Positions 36,580-45,626 are shown, counted from the first letter of the stretch. The stretch is 64,000 nt of DNA from Microbispora catharanthi (GCF_006334915.2 NZ_VDMA02000010.1:1-64000); one strand, 5' to 3'. Notes: generated from the sequence alone by a model not told the origin. Made by a program: numbers and translations.

Positions 36580-36585
36580 TAGGCT
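36580..36585 (+). promoter_or_regulatory. Putative -10 box of leaderless GNAT mRNA
   Basis: TAGGCT is followed by GGGCCC and GTG 36592. No Shine-Dalgarno site is present. Confidence 0.5.
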
Positions 36586-36591
36586 GGGCCC

Positions 36592-37437
36592 GTGATGCTG
36601 CGAACATCGGCGTCGCGCGTGCTCGACGACAGCGATCGTGACGAGGTGCTGGCACTCCTCGACACCGATCCGGTCGCCAATGTGTTCGTAGCGGCCCGGG
36701 TCAGGGCCGTGGGCCTCAGCCCTTCACGGCTCGGCGGTCAGATGTGGGGCTACGGCCCGCGCGGAGGGCTGGTGTCCCTGTGCTACGCGGGCGCCAACCT
36801 GGTGCCCGTGAACGCCACCCGCGAGGCCGTGCACGCCTTCGCCGACCGGGCGCGCAAGCAGGGCCGTCGCTGCTCGTCCATCGTCGGCCCGGCCGACGCC
36901 GTGGAGCAGCTCTGGGAGCGGCTGGAGCCGCACTGGGGCGGCGCCCGGGCGATCCGGTGGGCGCAGCCGGTCATGGCCACCAGTTTCGCGCCCGCCGTCG
37001 AGCCGGACCCGCTCGTACGGAGAGTCCGTCCCGAGGAGTTCGGCATCCTGCTGCCCGCCTGCGTGGCGATGTTCACCGAAGAGGTGGGCGTCTCCCCGGA
37101 CAACGGCGACGGCGGGGCTCTCTACCGGTCCAGGGTCGCCGAGCTCATCCGCATCGGGCGGTCCTACGCGCGCATCGACGACGGCCAGGTGGTCTTCAAG
37201 GCCGAGATCGGCGCGGTGACGCCGCAGGCGTGCCAGATCCAGGGCGTGTGGGTCCACCCCGACCTGCGCGGGCGCGGCCACGCCGCGGCGGGCATGGCCG
37301 CCGTGGTCGAGCAGGCGCTGAAGTACTTCGCCCCGGTCGTCACCCTCTACGTGAACGACTTCAACCTCCCGGCCAGGGCCGTCTACCGCAAGGTGGGCTT
37401 CCAGGAGGTCGACACGTTCATGTCCGTACTGTTCTGA
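36592..37437 (+). CDS. GNAT-family N-acetyltransferase with DUF4081-like N-terminus
   Basis: The 281-residue protein has an N-terminal DUF4081-like half (residues about 1-130, DDSDRDEVLALLDTDPVANVFV). The C-terminal GNAT domain has acetyl-CoA loop VHPDLRGRGHAAAGM and FNLPARAVYRKVGFQE. Orthologues sit near ispG in many actinomycetes. The substrate is unknown. Translation starts at GTG 36592 or the overlapping ATG 36595. A tandem repeat lies over its stop codon. Confidence 0.88.
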   Translation: MMLRTSASRVLDDSDRDEVLALLDTDPVANVFVAARVRAVGLSPSRLGGQMWGYGPRGGLVSLCYAGANLVPVNATREAVHAFADRARKQGRRCSSIVGPADAVEQLWERLEPHWGGARAIRWAQPVMATSFAPAVEPDPLVRRVRPEEFGILLPACVAMFTEEVGVSPDNGDGGALYRSRVAELIRIGRSYARIDDGQVVFKAEIGAVTPQACQIQGVWVHPDLRGRGHAAAGMAAVVEQALKYFAPVVTLYVNDFNLPARAVYRKVGFQEVDTFMSVLF

Positions 37438-37495
37438 CCGGCGCTGTTCTGAGCGTGCTGTTCGAGCGCGTGTTTCAAGCGCGTGGTGTTCTAGG
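37426..37495 (+). repeat. Degenerate 13-15 bp tandem units spanning the stop codon
   Basis: Units begin GTACTGTTCTGACCG (37426), GCGCTGTTCTGAGC (37441), GTGCTGTTCGAGC (37455), GCGTGTTTCAAGC (37468) and GCGTGGTGTTCTAGG (37481). The first holds the TGA of the GNAT gene. They run to the stop of the convergent DUF3037 gene. Confidence 0.75.
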
Positions 37496-37892
37496 CACTG
37501 AGGCCGGCCTGCGCCGGTCGCACCAGCCGGGTCAGCAGGTGGTCCAGCTCGGCCGCCGGGTCACGGGTCAGCCCGGCGTGCACCGGCCCGGTCTGCACGA
37601 CGGTGCTGCGCGGCGCGGTGAGCCAGCGGAACCGGGCGCCCAGCGGCTCCCCGCACAGGGGCCCCGCCTCCTCGCCACACGCTCGCTCGTAGGCGGCGAG
37701 GGCCAGCCGTACGCCGGGCAGGTCCACCGGCGCGCCCAGCGCCAGCAGCCGGGCCTCGTCCAGCTCCACCCGCGCGCACAGGTAGCCGCGCGGCTGGCAG
37801 TAGAGGATGACCCCCGCGTTGACCAGTTCGCCCCGCTCCACGCTGGGCACCACGCGGATCACCGCGTACTCGTAGACGTCCAGGTCGCTCAT
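37491..37892 (-). CDS. DUF3037 family protein
   Basis: The 133-residue protein matches DUF3037: YEYAVIRVVPSVERGELVNAGVILYC near the start, then ARVELDEARLLAL. The family is widespread but uncharacterised. Its ATG at 37892 overlaps the stop of the HipA-like kinase gene in ATGA, so the two are translated as a coupled pair. This linkage is typical of the family and implies a joint role. Confidence 0.85.
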   Translation of the reverse strand: MSDLDVYEYAVIRVVPSVERGELVNAGVILYCQPRGYLCARVELDEARLLALGAPVDLPGVRLALAAYERACGEEAGPLCGEPLGARFRWLTAPRSTVVQTGPVHAGLTRDPAAELDHLLTRLVRPAQAGLSA

Positions 37893-38728
37893 CGGCCGCC
37901 CTCTCGCGCCGCACGCCAGAAACCGCCGATCGTCGCGTTCCGCTCGCCGCGGCGCGGCGCGGGAGCGGCGGCGGTGCCGATGGCGGGGTCGGGCAACCAG
38001 TCGCGGGGCCCGGCGACCCGGGCGAGCAGGTGCTCGGTGTAGGCCCGCCGTACGGCCTGCGCGTCCGCGAAGCCCGGCTCGCCCTCCAGCCACTCGTCCG
38101 GCACCAGCGCGGTCACCTCGTCGAGCAGCGGGCGGGTGACGAGCCCGGCCAGGTCCGCGTCGGCCTGCTCCAGCTTCGTCGCGAACGGCGCGAGCACGTG
38201 GTCGCGGCCGTCGAACCGGCGGCGGGGGTCGGCCGTCGGCCAGTTGTGGTGGAACCACAGGGCAGCGCCGTGGTCGATCAACCACACCCCGCCGTGCCAG
38301 ACGAGCAGGTTGGGGTTGCGCCAGCTCCGGTCGACGTTGTGGACGAACGCGTCGAACCACAGCACCCGGGAGGCGAACTCCGCGTCGGGCTCCCAGGCGA
38401 GCGGGTCGAAACCGAGCGCTCCGGGCAGGAAGTCGATCGCGAGGTTGTGCCCGGCGCTCGCCGTGAGCAGGTCCTGGATCTCCTCGTCGGGCTCACGGAC
38501 GCCGAGCTGCGGGTCGAGGTCGATGACCTTGAGCTCCGGCGTGGCGAAGCCGAGCCGCCTGGCGAGTTCGGCGCAGACGATCTCGGCGACGAGCACCCGC
38601 CGGCCCTGCCCGGCACCGCGGAACTTCACGACGTACGTGCCGAGGTCGTCGGCTTCGACGACTCCGGGCAGCGACCCGCCCTCGCGCAGGGGCGCGACGT
38701 ACCGGGTCGCCGTGATCTGTTCGAGCAC
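37889..38728 (-). CDS. HipA-like kinase partner of DUF3037
   Basis: The 279-residue protein has a HipA-type kinase fold. An N-terminal phosphate-loop region (YVVKFRGAGQGRRVLVAEIV) is followed by the catalytic loop FVHNVDRSWRNPNLLVW and a DFG-equivalent LIDHGAALWF. Catalytic Asp and Asn are kept, so phosphotransfer is plausible. Classical HipA phosphorylates GltX as a toxin, but no HipB-like antitoxin is adjacent and DUF3037 occupies the partner slot. GTG 38728 is chosen, as conserved sequence begins there (VLEQITATRY). Confidence 0.85.
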   Translation of the reverse strand: MLEQITATRYVAPLREGGSLPGVVEADDLGTYVVKFRGAGQGRRVLVAEIVCAELARRLGFATPELKVIDLDPQLGVREPDEEIQDLLTASAGHNLAIDFLPGALGFDPLAWEPDAEFASRVLWFDAFVHNVDRSWRNPNLLVWHGGVWLIDHGAALWFHHNWPTADPRRRFDGRDHVLAPFATKLEQADADLAGLVTRPLLDEVTALVPDEWLEGEPGFADAQAVRRAYTEHLLARVAGPRDWLPDPAIGTAAAPAPRRGERNATIGGFWRAAREGGR

Positions 38729-38790
38729 GAGAGGAAGGCTACCGGCAGGGCCGGCGGGCGCTCCCCTCCACGCGCCCGCCGGCCGCCCGG

Positions 38791-38831
38791 CCGACCCAGT
38801 TCGGCCGACCCAGTTCGGCCGACTCAGTTGG
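38791..38831. repeat. Three 14-bp tandem units spanning the stop codon
   Basis: CCGACCCAGTTCGG occurs at 38791 and 38805, then CCGACTCAGTTGG at 38819. The last includes the stop codon (TCA on the plus strand, 38824-38826) of the metallo-beta-lactamase-fold gene. Confidence 0.85.
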
Positions 38832-40152
38832 CCTTGCTCGGCAGCCACCACATCCGGCCCTCGGCGACGTCGTGGTAGACGTCGAGCAGATCCATGCCGG
38901 TGGTCTTGCTGCGTGACTCGGCGGCGGCCCAGGCGTACACGCCGCGCGCGATGGAGCCGCGCTCCTGCTGGACCCGCAGCGCGTAGACGAGGGCCCTGAT
39001 CTCGTGCACCCTCCGGTTCTCCGGCTCGGCCTGCGCGGCGAGCTCGGCGAGCTGACAGGCCAGGCGCAGGTCGCCGTCGGCCGCCGCGGCGACGGCCCGG
39101 CCCGCGACCGACGCCGCGCCCGCCGACAGCTCGGCGACCGCGCGAGCGAACACGGCGTCCGGCGCGGGCTTGAGGTTGGCGGGGTTGCCGTCGTGCCAGC
39201 CGCCGTGCAGCCGCCAGATGTTGCGCACGATGAACTCGGGCTCGTCGTGGCGCTCGCGCAGGTAGGGCCGCCCGGCGAGCGCGGGCGGCGGCTTGACCGA
39301 GTGCAGGATCTCGTCCAGGCGGGCGCCGGTGTTCATCAGGTCGAGCGTCTGCTCCACCAGGCTGTCGAGATAGTCGGCCGTGTCGGTGAGCGCCCGGCGG
39401 ACCCGTCCGGGCCCGCGGATCGGCAGCCCCCGCCCGGGGAGCAGCAGGTCGGCGTCGAGTGCGGCCATGGCCCGCAGCGCCACCGCCCAGTCGTCCGGAT
39501 AGCGCTGAATCCGCTGTGGGTCGCCTGCCCCGGGGACCGTCCAGGCGAACAGGTCTCCGGTCAGCAGCACGCCCCGCTCGGGCAGGAACGCCCAGGTGGC
39601 GTCGTCGGTGTCGCCGCGGGAGTGGGTGAGCTGGAAGGTGACGTCTCCCAGTGACAGGGACAGCCTGTCGCGGTAGGTCAGATCGGGGAGCCGCTGCGGC
39701 GGTGGCCAGACCATCCGGGGAAAGCCCTGCTCACGCAGGTCCACGACCGCGTTGTAACCGGCCGTCCTGCCCCGCTGGGCGAGCCTGTGGGCCAGCCCCT
39801 CCTGCGCCACTACCAGCGGGCGGGGGCCCGGCTCGGCGTCGAACTCCTCCATCCCGGCCAGCCGGTCGGCCCGGCTGCGGGAGAAGATCGCGTATTTGAG
39901 CGGTTCGGCCGACCACTTCCTGATCGCTCGGTACGACTGCTCGGCCTCACGGGCGTCGCCCGTGTCGAAGAGACCCAGCCCGTCCTCGCCGCGGACGACG
40001 TACACGTTGCCGCACGCCGGCCACATCGCCACGCCGTAGGCGATCTCCTGCACTCCGTCGCGGCGCAGCTCCGCGTAGGGCACGTCCTCGGGGCGCACCG
40101 AACCACGCCAGACCTCGTCGGCGTACGAAAGGATCGGTGATTCCATGGTCAA
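38824..40152 (-). CDS. Alkylsulfatase-like MBL-fold protein with altered metal site
   Basis: The 442-residue protein follows the SDS-hydrolase/alkylsulfatase plan. An MBL domain (about 1-240) has CGNVYVVRGEDGLGLFDTG, a conserved THSRGDTDD, and LLTGDLFAW. A dimerisation and C-terminal part (about 270-442) follows. The defining HxHxDH metal motif is replaced by SRSRADR (residues 91-97): all three histidines are arginines. Zinc hydrolysis is therefore doubtful, although later metal residues remain. The start is uncertain: TTG 40152 (GGAGG 9 nt upstream) or ATG 40146. It lies upstream of the HipA-like/DUF3037 pair on the same strand with a 95-bp gap. Confidence 0.82.
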   Translation of the reverse strand: MTMESPILSYADEVWRGSVRPEDVPYAELRRDGVQEIAYGVAMWPACGNVYVVRGEDGLGLFDTGDAREAEQSYRAIRKWSAEPLKYAIFSRSRADRLAGMEEFDAEPGPRPLVVAQEGLAHRLAQRGRTAGYNAVVDLREQGFPRMVWPPPQRLPDLTYRDRLSLSLGDVTFQLTHSRGDTDDATWAFLPERGVLLTGDLFAWTVPGAGDPQRIQRYPDDWAVALRAMAALDADLLLPGRGLPIRGPGRVRRALTDTADYLDSLVEQTLDLMNTGARLDEILHSVKPPPALAGRPYLRERHDEPEFIVRNIWRLHGGWHDGNPANLKPAPDAVFARAVAELSAGAASVAGRAVAAAADGDLRLACQLAELAAQAEPENRRVHEIRALVYALRVQQERGSIARGVYAWAAAESRSKTTGMDLLDVYHDVAEGRMWWLPSKAN

Positions 40153-40320
40153 GAGCCTGATCCTCCGGGCGGACGGTGCACAGTAGGGAGATCCCTAATG
40201 TCCGTGCCGACCCCGCGCCTTGCCCTCGCCCCCGTGCCTCGCCCCTCGCGGCAGTGGGCGTCTCACCTTCGCATCCGCGCCTCGCCCTCACGCACCCGCC
40301 TCGCCCCTCGCACCCGCGCG

Positions 40321-40358
40321 GGGCAGTGCCGTCCGGGCAGTGCCCTTCGGGCAGTGCC
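40321..40358. repeat. Three GGGCAGTGCC units with 14-bp spacing
   Basis: GGGCAGTGCC occurs at 40321, 40335 and 40349. It lies in the 272-bp non-coding gap (40153-40424) between the MBL-fold gene and the DUF222-HNH gene. I see nothing else there beyond C-rich direct repeats. Confidence 0.7.
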
Positions 40359-40424
40359 GAGCGGGTCACGAGCCGAATCGGCGACACCGCTGTCCCGATG
40401 CGCGGTGCCAAGGACAAGTGGCGC

Positions 40425-42590
40425 CTAAGACGGCGGCAGCTCGTGATCGTTCTTGAAGGAAGCTCCTCCCGCTTCGTCGTCGACCTGCTCCCTGATCGCG
40501 TGGATGCCTTCGCCATTCGCCCCACCGCTGGTCGTGCCATGACGTCCGCCGCTGGAATCTGCCAGAGGGCCGGATGGAGCCATGGTCGTGTCCGGTGCTC
40601 CGGCAGGATCGGCGGGCAGGCGTCCGGGCGGAGCGCCGGGCCAGTTGCGGGGCCGGGGTTCGGGGGCAGGTTGGATGATCTTCGGCAGCGGGCTGGGGTA
40701 GGCGTGTCCGAGCGGGCTGGTCCATATGATCAGACGGGGTCCCGCCCAGGTGACCCGCCAGCCGCCGAAGTGCCTGGCGCGGTGATCGTGGCGGCAGGCC
40801 AGGTGCAGATTGTCGGCAGTGGTGGCGCCGTCGTCGGCCCAGGCATGGATGTGGTCCTGGTCGGTCCGGGTGGCAGGCATGCGGCAGCCCGGCCAGGAGC
40901 AGACCCGGCCCCGAATCTGGACGTATCGGCGTAAGGCCGCACCGGCATGCCGCCGACCGGCGGACTCGGCGGACTCGGCGGACCCGGCCGCGTCGGGTGG
41001 ATGAGCGTCGGGGCGGCCGGTTTCCGGCTGCCTGGGCTCGGCGAGCTGGGCACGGCGGGCCAGGTCGGCGATCAGGGGGGCCCAGACGCCGGTGGCGCCG
41101 GCTGTGGCGGCCAGTTCGCGAAGCTGAGTGACGGTGACTTGGAGCTCGACGATGCCGCCGCGCCGCGCATCGCGTGCGGGCCGTTGCGCGGGCGGGCAGG
41201 GGCGCCGGCCCGTGATGCCCGTCAGCAGCAGATGCCCGTTGTCGGCACAGACGGCAAAGCGCCATTGCCCGGTGAGCATGGAGGCGACGATCCGGCGGGC
41301 CTGAATGGCGTGGACCATGCCCCAGCCGGGCAGCTGGGCCGGGTGCTCGTCAAGGCCGAGCAGGGTAGTGAGCTCCACGCGTATCTCCGGCACCGACCAC
41401 GCCCGCACCGACCACGCCCGCATCGACGAGGCCCACGCCGACATTGCCTGTGCCGACATTGCCTGTGCCGACCATCCCTGCGTCGACGATGCCTGCGCAG
41501 CGGGGGCGCTCTCGTCGTGGTCGTCAGCGTGGCTGCCGGCGCGATCCTGTGTGGGATCTCCATCGCGCGCCTCGCCGTGGATTCCGGTGCCGGTCGAGCC
41601 GCCGGTCTCACCGGGGGCTTCAGGGCGTGTCCGACTGCGGGTCCCAGCGCACCTCGCGCCGCGGGGCTCGTCAGGGGTCTCGGCGTCGGCCGCGTCGGCG
41701 GCCGCGTCATCGGACTCGGCGTCGGTCGCGTCATCGGACTCGGTAGCGGGCTCGGTGGCCTTATCTGTGGGGCGGATGTCAGGGGAGCCGGCTGAGGCGT
41801 CGGAGGGGGTGGCATCCACGAAAGGGTGGGTGCGGACGTGAGCGACGATCTCGGCGTCGGACAGGCCCTCGAAGCTGCCGTCCAGGCTGCCCAGGAAGAG
41901 GTCGGCACGGATGTGGTCGACGGGGCGGTGGTCTCCCGCGCGTTTGCAGGCGCGGGCCAGCTCGTCGATGCGCGCGCAGCCGGCCACCGCCCGATCAGGA
42001 GGCAGATCCAGACCCGAAACGGTCGCGGTGCCGTCGTCGTTGCGCATGCCGACCACGCGGCGCCTGCGCACCGCCTCCCTGTAGCGCTTCTCCGCCCAAT
42101 CGGGGTCGATGGCCAGCACCAGACGCTGAATGTGCTCGATCAGCTCTCCCACCGTCCAGGCCGGGGCACGGCTGATCAGGCGCTCGCAGACCCAGCCGGC
42201 CTGGGGGTCGGTCAAACCGCTCGTCCAGCGGATGAAGGCCAACGCCCGCGGCTCGTCCAGCTCTCCCGCCAGCATGGCCTCGCCGAGAGCAGGAAGGCGG
42301 CGGTGCAGGTTCCACGCCAGATCGAACGCCGAGTCCGCCCGGCGGCGGGACCATACCAGCGCCGCCCGCGCCTCATCGGGAGCGAACTCGTCGGGCACTT
42401 CCAGGCGGACCACGCTGTCGCCGGTGAACTGCTCGCGCAGCCCGACCTCCAGCAGCGTGTGCAGGAACCGCGCCCGGTTGTGGCAGGACTGGCGGTAGGC
42501 GGCCTTGAGCACCTCGACGGTGTCGAACCCCGACACCCGCTCCACATCGATGTCGGCCAGCATCTGGGCGAGTTCGGCCCCGGGCGGCAT
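40425..42590 (-). CDS. DUF222-HNH endonuclease domain protein with coding minisatellite
   Basis: The 721-residue protein has an N-terminal DUF222 domain (about residues 1-260), a long acidic/Ala-rich linker and a C-terminal HNH motif, CSWPGCRMPATRTDQDHIHAW...NLHLACRHDHRARH. Related proteins occur in many copies in actinomycete genomes, often tied to mobile DNA; nuclease activity is usually assumed, not shown. The linker contains AWSVRAWSV and AMSAQAMSA repeats from 15-bp tandem DNA. ATG 42590 (AAGGG about 9 nt upstream) is my choice. The frame stays open for 81 more codons of low-complexity sequence, so a longer start is possible. Confidence 0.78.
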   Translation of the reverse strand: MPPGAELAQMLADIDVERVSGFDTVEVLKAAYRQSCHNRARFLHTLLEVGLREQFTGDSVVRLEVPDEFAPDEARAALVWSRRRADSAFDLAWNLHRRLPALGEAMLAGELDEPRALAFIRWTSGLTDPQAGWVCERLISRAPAWTVGELIEHIQRLVLAIDPDWAEKRYREAVRRRRVVGMRNDDGTATVSGLDLPPDRAVAGCARIDELARACKRAGDHRPVDHIRADLFLGSLDGSFEGLSDAEIVAHVRTHPFVDATPSDASAGSPDIRPTDKATEPATESDDATDAESDDAAADAADAETPDEPRGARCAGTRSRTRPEAPGETGGSTGTGIHGEARDGDPTQDRAGSHADDHDESAPAAQASSTQGWSAQAMSAQAMSAWASSMRAWSVRAWSVPEIRVELTTLLGLDEHPAQLPGWGMVHAIQARRIVASMLTGQWRFAVCADNGHLLLTGITGRRPCPPAQRPARDARRGGIVELQVTVTQLRELAATAGATGVWAPLIADLARRAQLAEPRQPETGRPDAHPPDAAGSAESAESAGRRHAGAALRRYVQIRGRVCSWPGCRMPATRTDQDHIHAWADDGATTADNLHLACRHDHRARHFGGWRVTWAGPRLIIWTSPLGHAYPSPLPKIIQPAPEPRPRNWPGAPPGRLPADPAGAPDTTMAPSGPLADSSGGRHGTTSGGANGEGIHAIREQVDDEAGGASFKNDHELPPS
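41394..41498 (-). repeat. Seven 15-bp tandem units inside the HNH gene
   Basis: Plus-strand units begin at 41394, 41409, 41424, 41439, 41454, 41469 and 41484, each starting CGAC. Two adjacent copies of CGACATTGCCTGTGC (41439-41468) are identical. A second in-gene repeat, GCGTCATCGGACTCGG, occurs at 41704 and 41728. Confidence 0.88.
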
Positions 42591-42901
42591 CGCAGCCAGC
42601 CCTTGAGGAATCGCCGACGGCGTCCCGTCCCCACTACATGAGGACGGCCGCGCGAGAGCGGACGGCGATTGTGGCGCGGACACGGTGCGTGACCCCCGGG
42701 AGCGGAGACGAAGGCGACTGAACGGTTCCCGGCCGCCCGGACCGGGACTTCCTTCACGCAGACTCGGCTCAACACACGGCGTACGGCCACCGAGGGCCCG
42801 CCCACTAGGCTCATCTGTAACGGCTGCCCTCACCCTATCTCGAACACACTATCGATCCAATCTCTCACCACCACAAACGTGGAGTCACAACCGGTCCCAC
42901 G
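42591..42901. other. Region upstream of the HNH gene
   Basis: This 311-bp stretch lies between the HNH start and the LuxR stop. It is open in the HNH frame but encodes Pro/Ser/Arg-rich, unconserved sequence, so I treat it mostly as leader. The minus strand has TAGTGG and AGTGTG-like motifs near 42806-42850, but no firm promoter. Confidence 0.4.
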
Positions 42902-45508
42902 TCACAGCTCACCGCGTTCGACGGCCAGGGCGAGTTCGACGCGCGACCGCAGGCCGGTCTTCGCGTAGACACGGGTGAGATAGACCTCCACGGTCTTGCG
43001 GCTGTAGTGCAGTTCCTCCGCGATCTGAGGGTTGCTCAGCCCGTCGGCGACCAGTTCGATGACGCGGCGTTCGCTGGGAGTGAGGCGGCCCGCCGGTTCG
43101 GGGACCATCCCGGCCTCCCGCAGGCGGCGTTCGGACAGCGCCGCCCAGGGCGCCGCGCCGAGCCGAGTGAAGATCGCGTGCGCGCGGGGGAGTTGCGTCG
43201 TGTCGCCGAGCGCGCCGAGGACCAGCCGGGCCCGGGCCTCCTCGAACGGCAGGCCGTCGGCGCGGGCCTGCTCCAGCGCCGCGCCCGTCCGCGCGCGGTC
43301 CCGGAACGCCCAGCCCACCGCCAGGTCGGCGGCGAGCCGGGCCCGGGGGGTGCCGTTCGCCGACCGCTCGTCCAGCCGGGAGGCCGCCGCCCGGCAGCCG
43401 ACGTCGTCGCCTGCCGCTCCCGTCACCAGCACCTTGACCGCCAGGGCCCGGTGCACCACCTCGGGCACCTCGTACGCGAGGGCGCGGTCGAGTTCGCGCC
43501 GGGCGGCGGCGATGTCGCCCCGCCCGAGCGCCAGGCGCGCGCGGAGCACGCATCGCATGCCCTGCTGCAGCGCGGAGCCGGGCGGCGGCTCGGCGAGTAC
43601 CCGGGCGGCCGCGTCCAGCCTGCCCTGGTCGAGCAGGATGTCCAGCTCCATGTTGCGCAGCAGGGCGAGGTTCTCCAGAAGGCCCGCCTCGGCCAGTGCC
43701 CGGCCCGCGACCGCGATCTCCTCCAGTGCCCGTGCCCACTCGCCACCCATCCGCCGGATCACCGCCATGGTCCGTACGTGCTGTCCGGCGATGTCGTGCC
43801 AGCCGAGGCCGCGGTGGATCTGCTCGGCCTGGTCGAGCACCTCGACGGCGCGGGAGCGCAGCCCGGCGATCGCCAGCACGTGCGCCGCCGACTCCAGCGA
43901 CGCGAGCCGGGCGCCCGGCGGCAGCGCGGCGGCGAAGGTGAGCAGGTCGTCGACCGCCCGCTGCGTCTCGGCCCAGTCGCCCCGCACGAGCGCGTGGATG
44001 GCCAGATAGCCGACCGTGATCGCGCGGTCCTGCGGCGGGCAGTCGGACAGGCCCCCCCAGGCCCGCCGGGCGGCCTCCCTGCTGGGGAGGCCCATCTCCG
44101 CGCTGACCAGCGCCTGCTGGGCCAGCAGCGCCGAGGCGTCGTCGGCCTTCGGGATCTGGCGGCGGGCCACGTCGAGAGCCACTTCGTACCAGCCCATCGC
44201 GTGGGCCGCGCCGACCGCGGTGTAGGCGGCGCGGGTGCGGCGGCGGCCGGAGGGCAGTGCGGCGAGCGCCCGCTGTGCCGAGTTGAGCGCCAGCGCGGGA
44301 CGTGACCCCTTCCAGTAGGCGAGAGCCTGCCTGGCCAGCAGTTCGCCGGGCTCGGGGGACAGCTCCGCGGCCTTGCCGTACCAGTGCGCGGCCGACAGCG
44401 GTGCGGTCCAGCGGGTCAGCTCGGCCGCGCGCAGCACCGCGGGCAGGGCCTCGGCGGGCGGCCCGGCCTCGGCCATGTGGGTGGCCCACTCCAGGACCCG
44501 CCTGGTCCCGGTCAGCCCCTCGCCATCGAGCATGTCGGCGATGCGGCGGTGCACCTCGCGCCGGCCGGCGGTGCCGAGGTCGTCGTAGAGCGCCTCGGCC
44601 ACCAGCGGGTGCGCCAGCGCGTAGCCCTCGCCGTTCCTGGTGACGACGCCGTCCCTGACCAGTGCGTCGAAGGCGCGCTCGGCCTGATCGGGGTCGAGCC
44701 CGGCCAGTTCGGCGAGCGCGGGGAGATCGGCGGCCTCCCTCGTCCGCGACAGCGCGGCCAGCACGCGGGCGAGGTCGCGTCCGCCCCGGTCACGCTGGAA
44801 CAGCCGGCTGAGGATCGCGCCGCGCCGCGCCTTCGGATCCGCCGAGCGTACGGCGCCGCCCTGCACCAGGGCCAGCACGGCCTCCTGTGCGAACCACGGG
44901 TTGCCCCGGCTCGCGACGTGGATCCGCCGCAGGACGGTGTCGCTCGGCGTACGGCCGAGCAGCGTGGTGACCAGCTCGGCGACCTCGGTCATCGTCAGCG
45001 GCTGGAGCCGGATCGACAGGTCCACGTCGAGCGGGGGAGGGTGGCGGGCGGTGCCGAGGATCGCGACGGCGTCATGGCGGCGTGGCAGGGCCCGCAGCAC
45101 GCTCAGGGTGTCGGCGTCGGCCAGGTGCAGGTCGTCGATGGCGAGGAGGGTGGGGCCGGGCAGCGACTCCAGCAGCCGGGCGGCCATCGCGCCGGGCGCC
45201 GCGGCGGGGTGTCCGAGCGCGGCCTGGTCTATCGCGTCGAGCAGGCCGGACAGGACGTCGGCCGCCTCGCCGCCCACTGCCCCGAGCGCCTCGACGAGTG
45301 GGGCGTAGGCGCGCCCGCCGTCCAGTTCGCGGGCCTGGCCGCGCAGCACGCGGAAGCCCTTCAGCCGCGCCGCGGCCTCACCGAGCAGATGGGTCTTCCC
45401 GATGCCGGGCTCGCCAAGGACGATGACGGTCCGCGGCGTCTTCGACAGGGCCGAGACCACCTGGCCGAGCGCGCCCGCGCGGCCCTCCCCGACGGCCGGT
45501 ACGTCCAA
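42902..45508 (-). CDS. LAL-family LuxR regulator (large ATP-binding)
   Basis: The 868-residue protein starts with an AAA/STAND ATPase: Walker A GEPGIGKTHL (about residues 32-41) and Walker B TLLAIDDLHLAD. A long TPR-like helical region runs about 330-790. The C-terminal LuxR helix-turn-helix is LTPSERRVIELVADGLSNPQIAEELHYSRKTVEVYLTRVYAK. LAL regulators often activate secondary-metabolite or sugar genes, but no biosynthetic cluster is visible nearby. The start is TTG 45508 by frame limits; no good ribosome site was found, so the N-terminus is uncertain by a few codons. Confidence 0.92.
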   Translation of the reverse strand: MDVPAVGEGRAGALGQVVSALSKTPRTVIVLGEPGIGKTHLLGEAAARLKGFRVLRGQARELDGGRAYAPLVEALGAVGGEAADVLSGLLDAIDQAALGHPAAAPGAMAARLLESLPGPTLLAIDDLHLADADTLSVLRALPRRHDAVAILGTARHPPPLDVDLSIRLQPLTMTEVAELVTTLLGRTPSDTVLRRIHVASRGNPWFAQEAVLALVQGGAVRSADPKARRGAILSRLFQRDRGGRDLARVLAALSRTREAADLPALAELAGLDPDQAERAFDALVRDGVVTRNGEGYALAHPLVAEALYDDLGTAGRREVHRRIADMLDGEGLTGTRRVLEWATHMAEAGPPAEALPAVLRAAELTRWTAPLSAAHWYGKAAELSPEPGELLARQALAYWKGSRPALALNSAQRALAALPSGRRRTRAAYTAVGAAHAMGWYEVALDVARRQIPKADDASALLAQQALVSAEMGLPSREAARRAWGGLSDCPPQDRAITVGYLAIHALVRGDWAETQRAVDDLLTFAAALPPGARLASLESAAHVLAIAGLRSRAVEVLDQAEQIHRGLGWHDIAGQHVRTMAVIRRMGGEWARALEEIAVAGRALAEAGLLENLALLRNMELDILLDQGRLDAAARVLAEPPPGSALQQGMRCVLRARLALGRGDIAAARRELDRALAYEVPEVVHRALAVKVLVTGAAGDDVGCRAAASRLDERSANGTPRARLAADLAVGWAFRDRARTGAALEQARADGLPFEEARARLVLGALGDTTQLPRAHAIFTRLGAAPWAALSERRLREAGMVPEPAGRLTPSERRVIELVADGLSNPQIAEELHYSRKTVEVYLTRVYAKTGLRSRVELALAVERGEL

Positions 45509-45569
45509 GGCTGGGCGTCACTCCCTTCGCGTCCGTCCGCTGGTGTCACGTAGGACGCGGCGGAAATGT

Positions 45570-45579
45570 TGAACGTTCA
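45570..45579. promoter_or_regulatory. TGAACGTTCA palindrome upstream of the LuxR gene
   Basis: A perfect 10-bp palindrome (in ATGTTGAACGTTCACACG) lies 61 bp upstream of the LuxR start, in the 118-bp gap after the TetR gene. It may be an autoregulatory site. Confidence 0.3.
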
Positions 45580-45626
45580 CACGAAATGTGACGCGCTCTG
45601 AGAGTGATCGCAAGGGGGTTGGTATA

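Noticed and set aside
41394-41498. Tandem repeats considered as a CRISPR array
   Set aside because: Units are 15 bp, directly adjacent without spacers, and lie in a coding frame.
42902-45508. LuxR regulator as part of a secondary-metabolite cluster
   Set aside because: No polyketide, peptide or terpene synthase genes are in the window.
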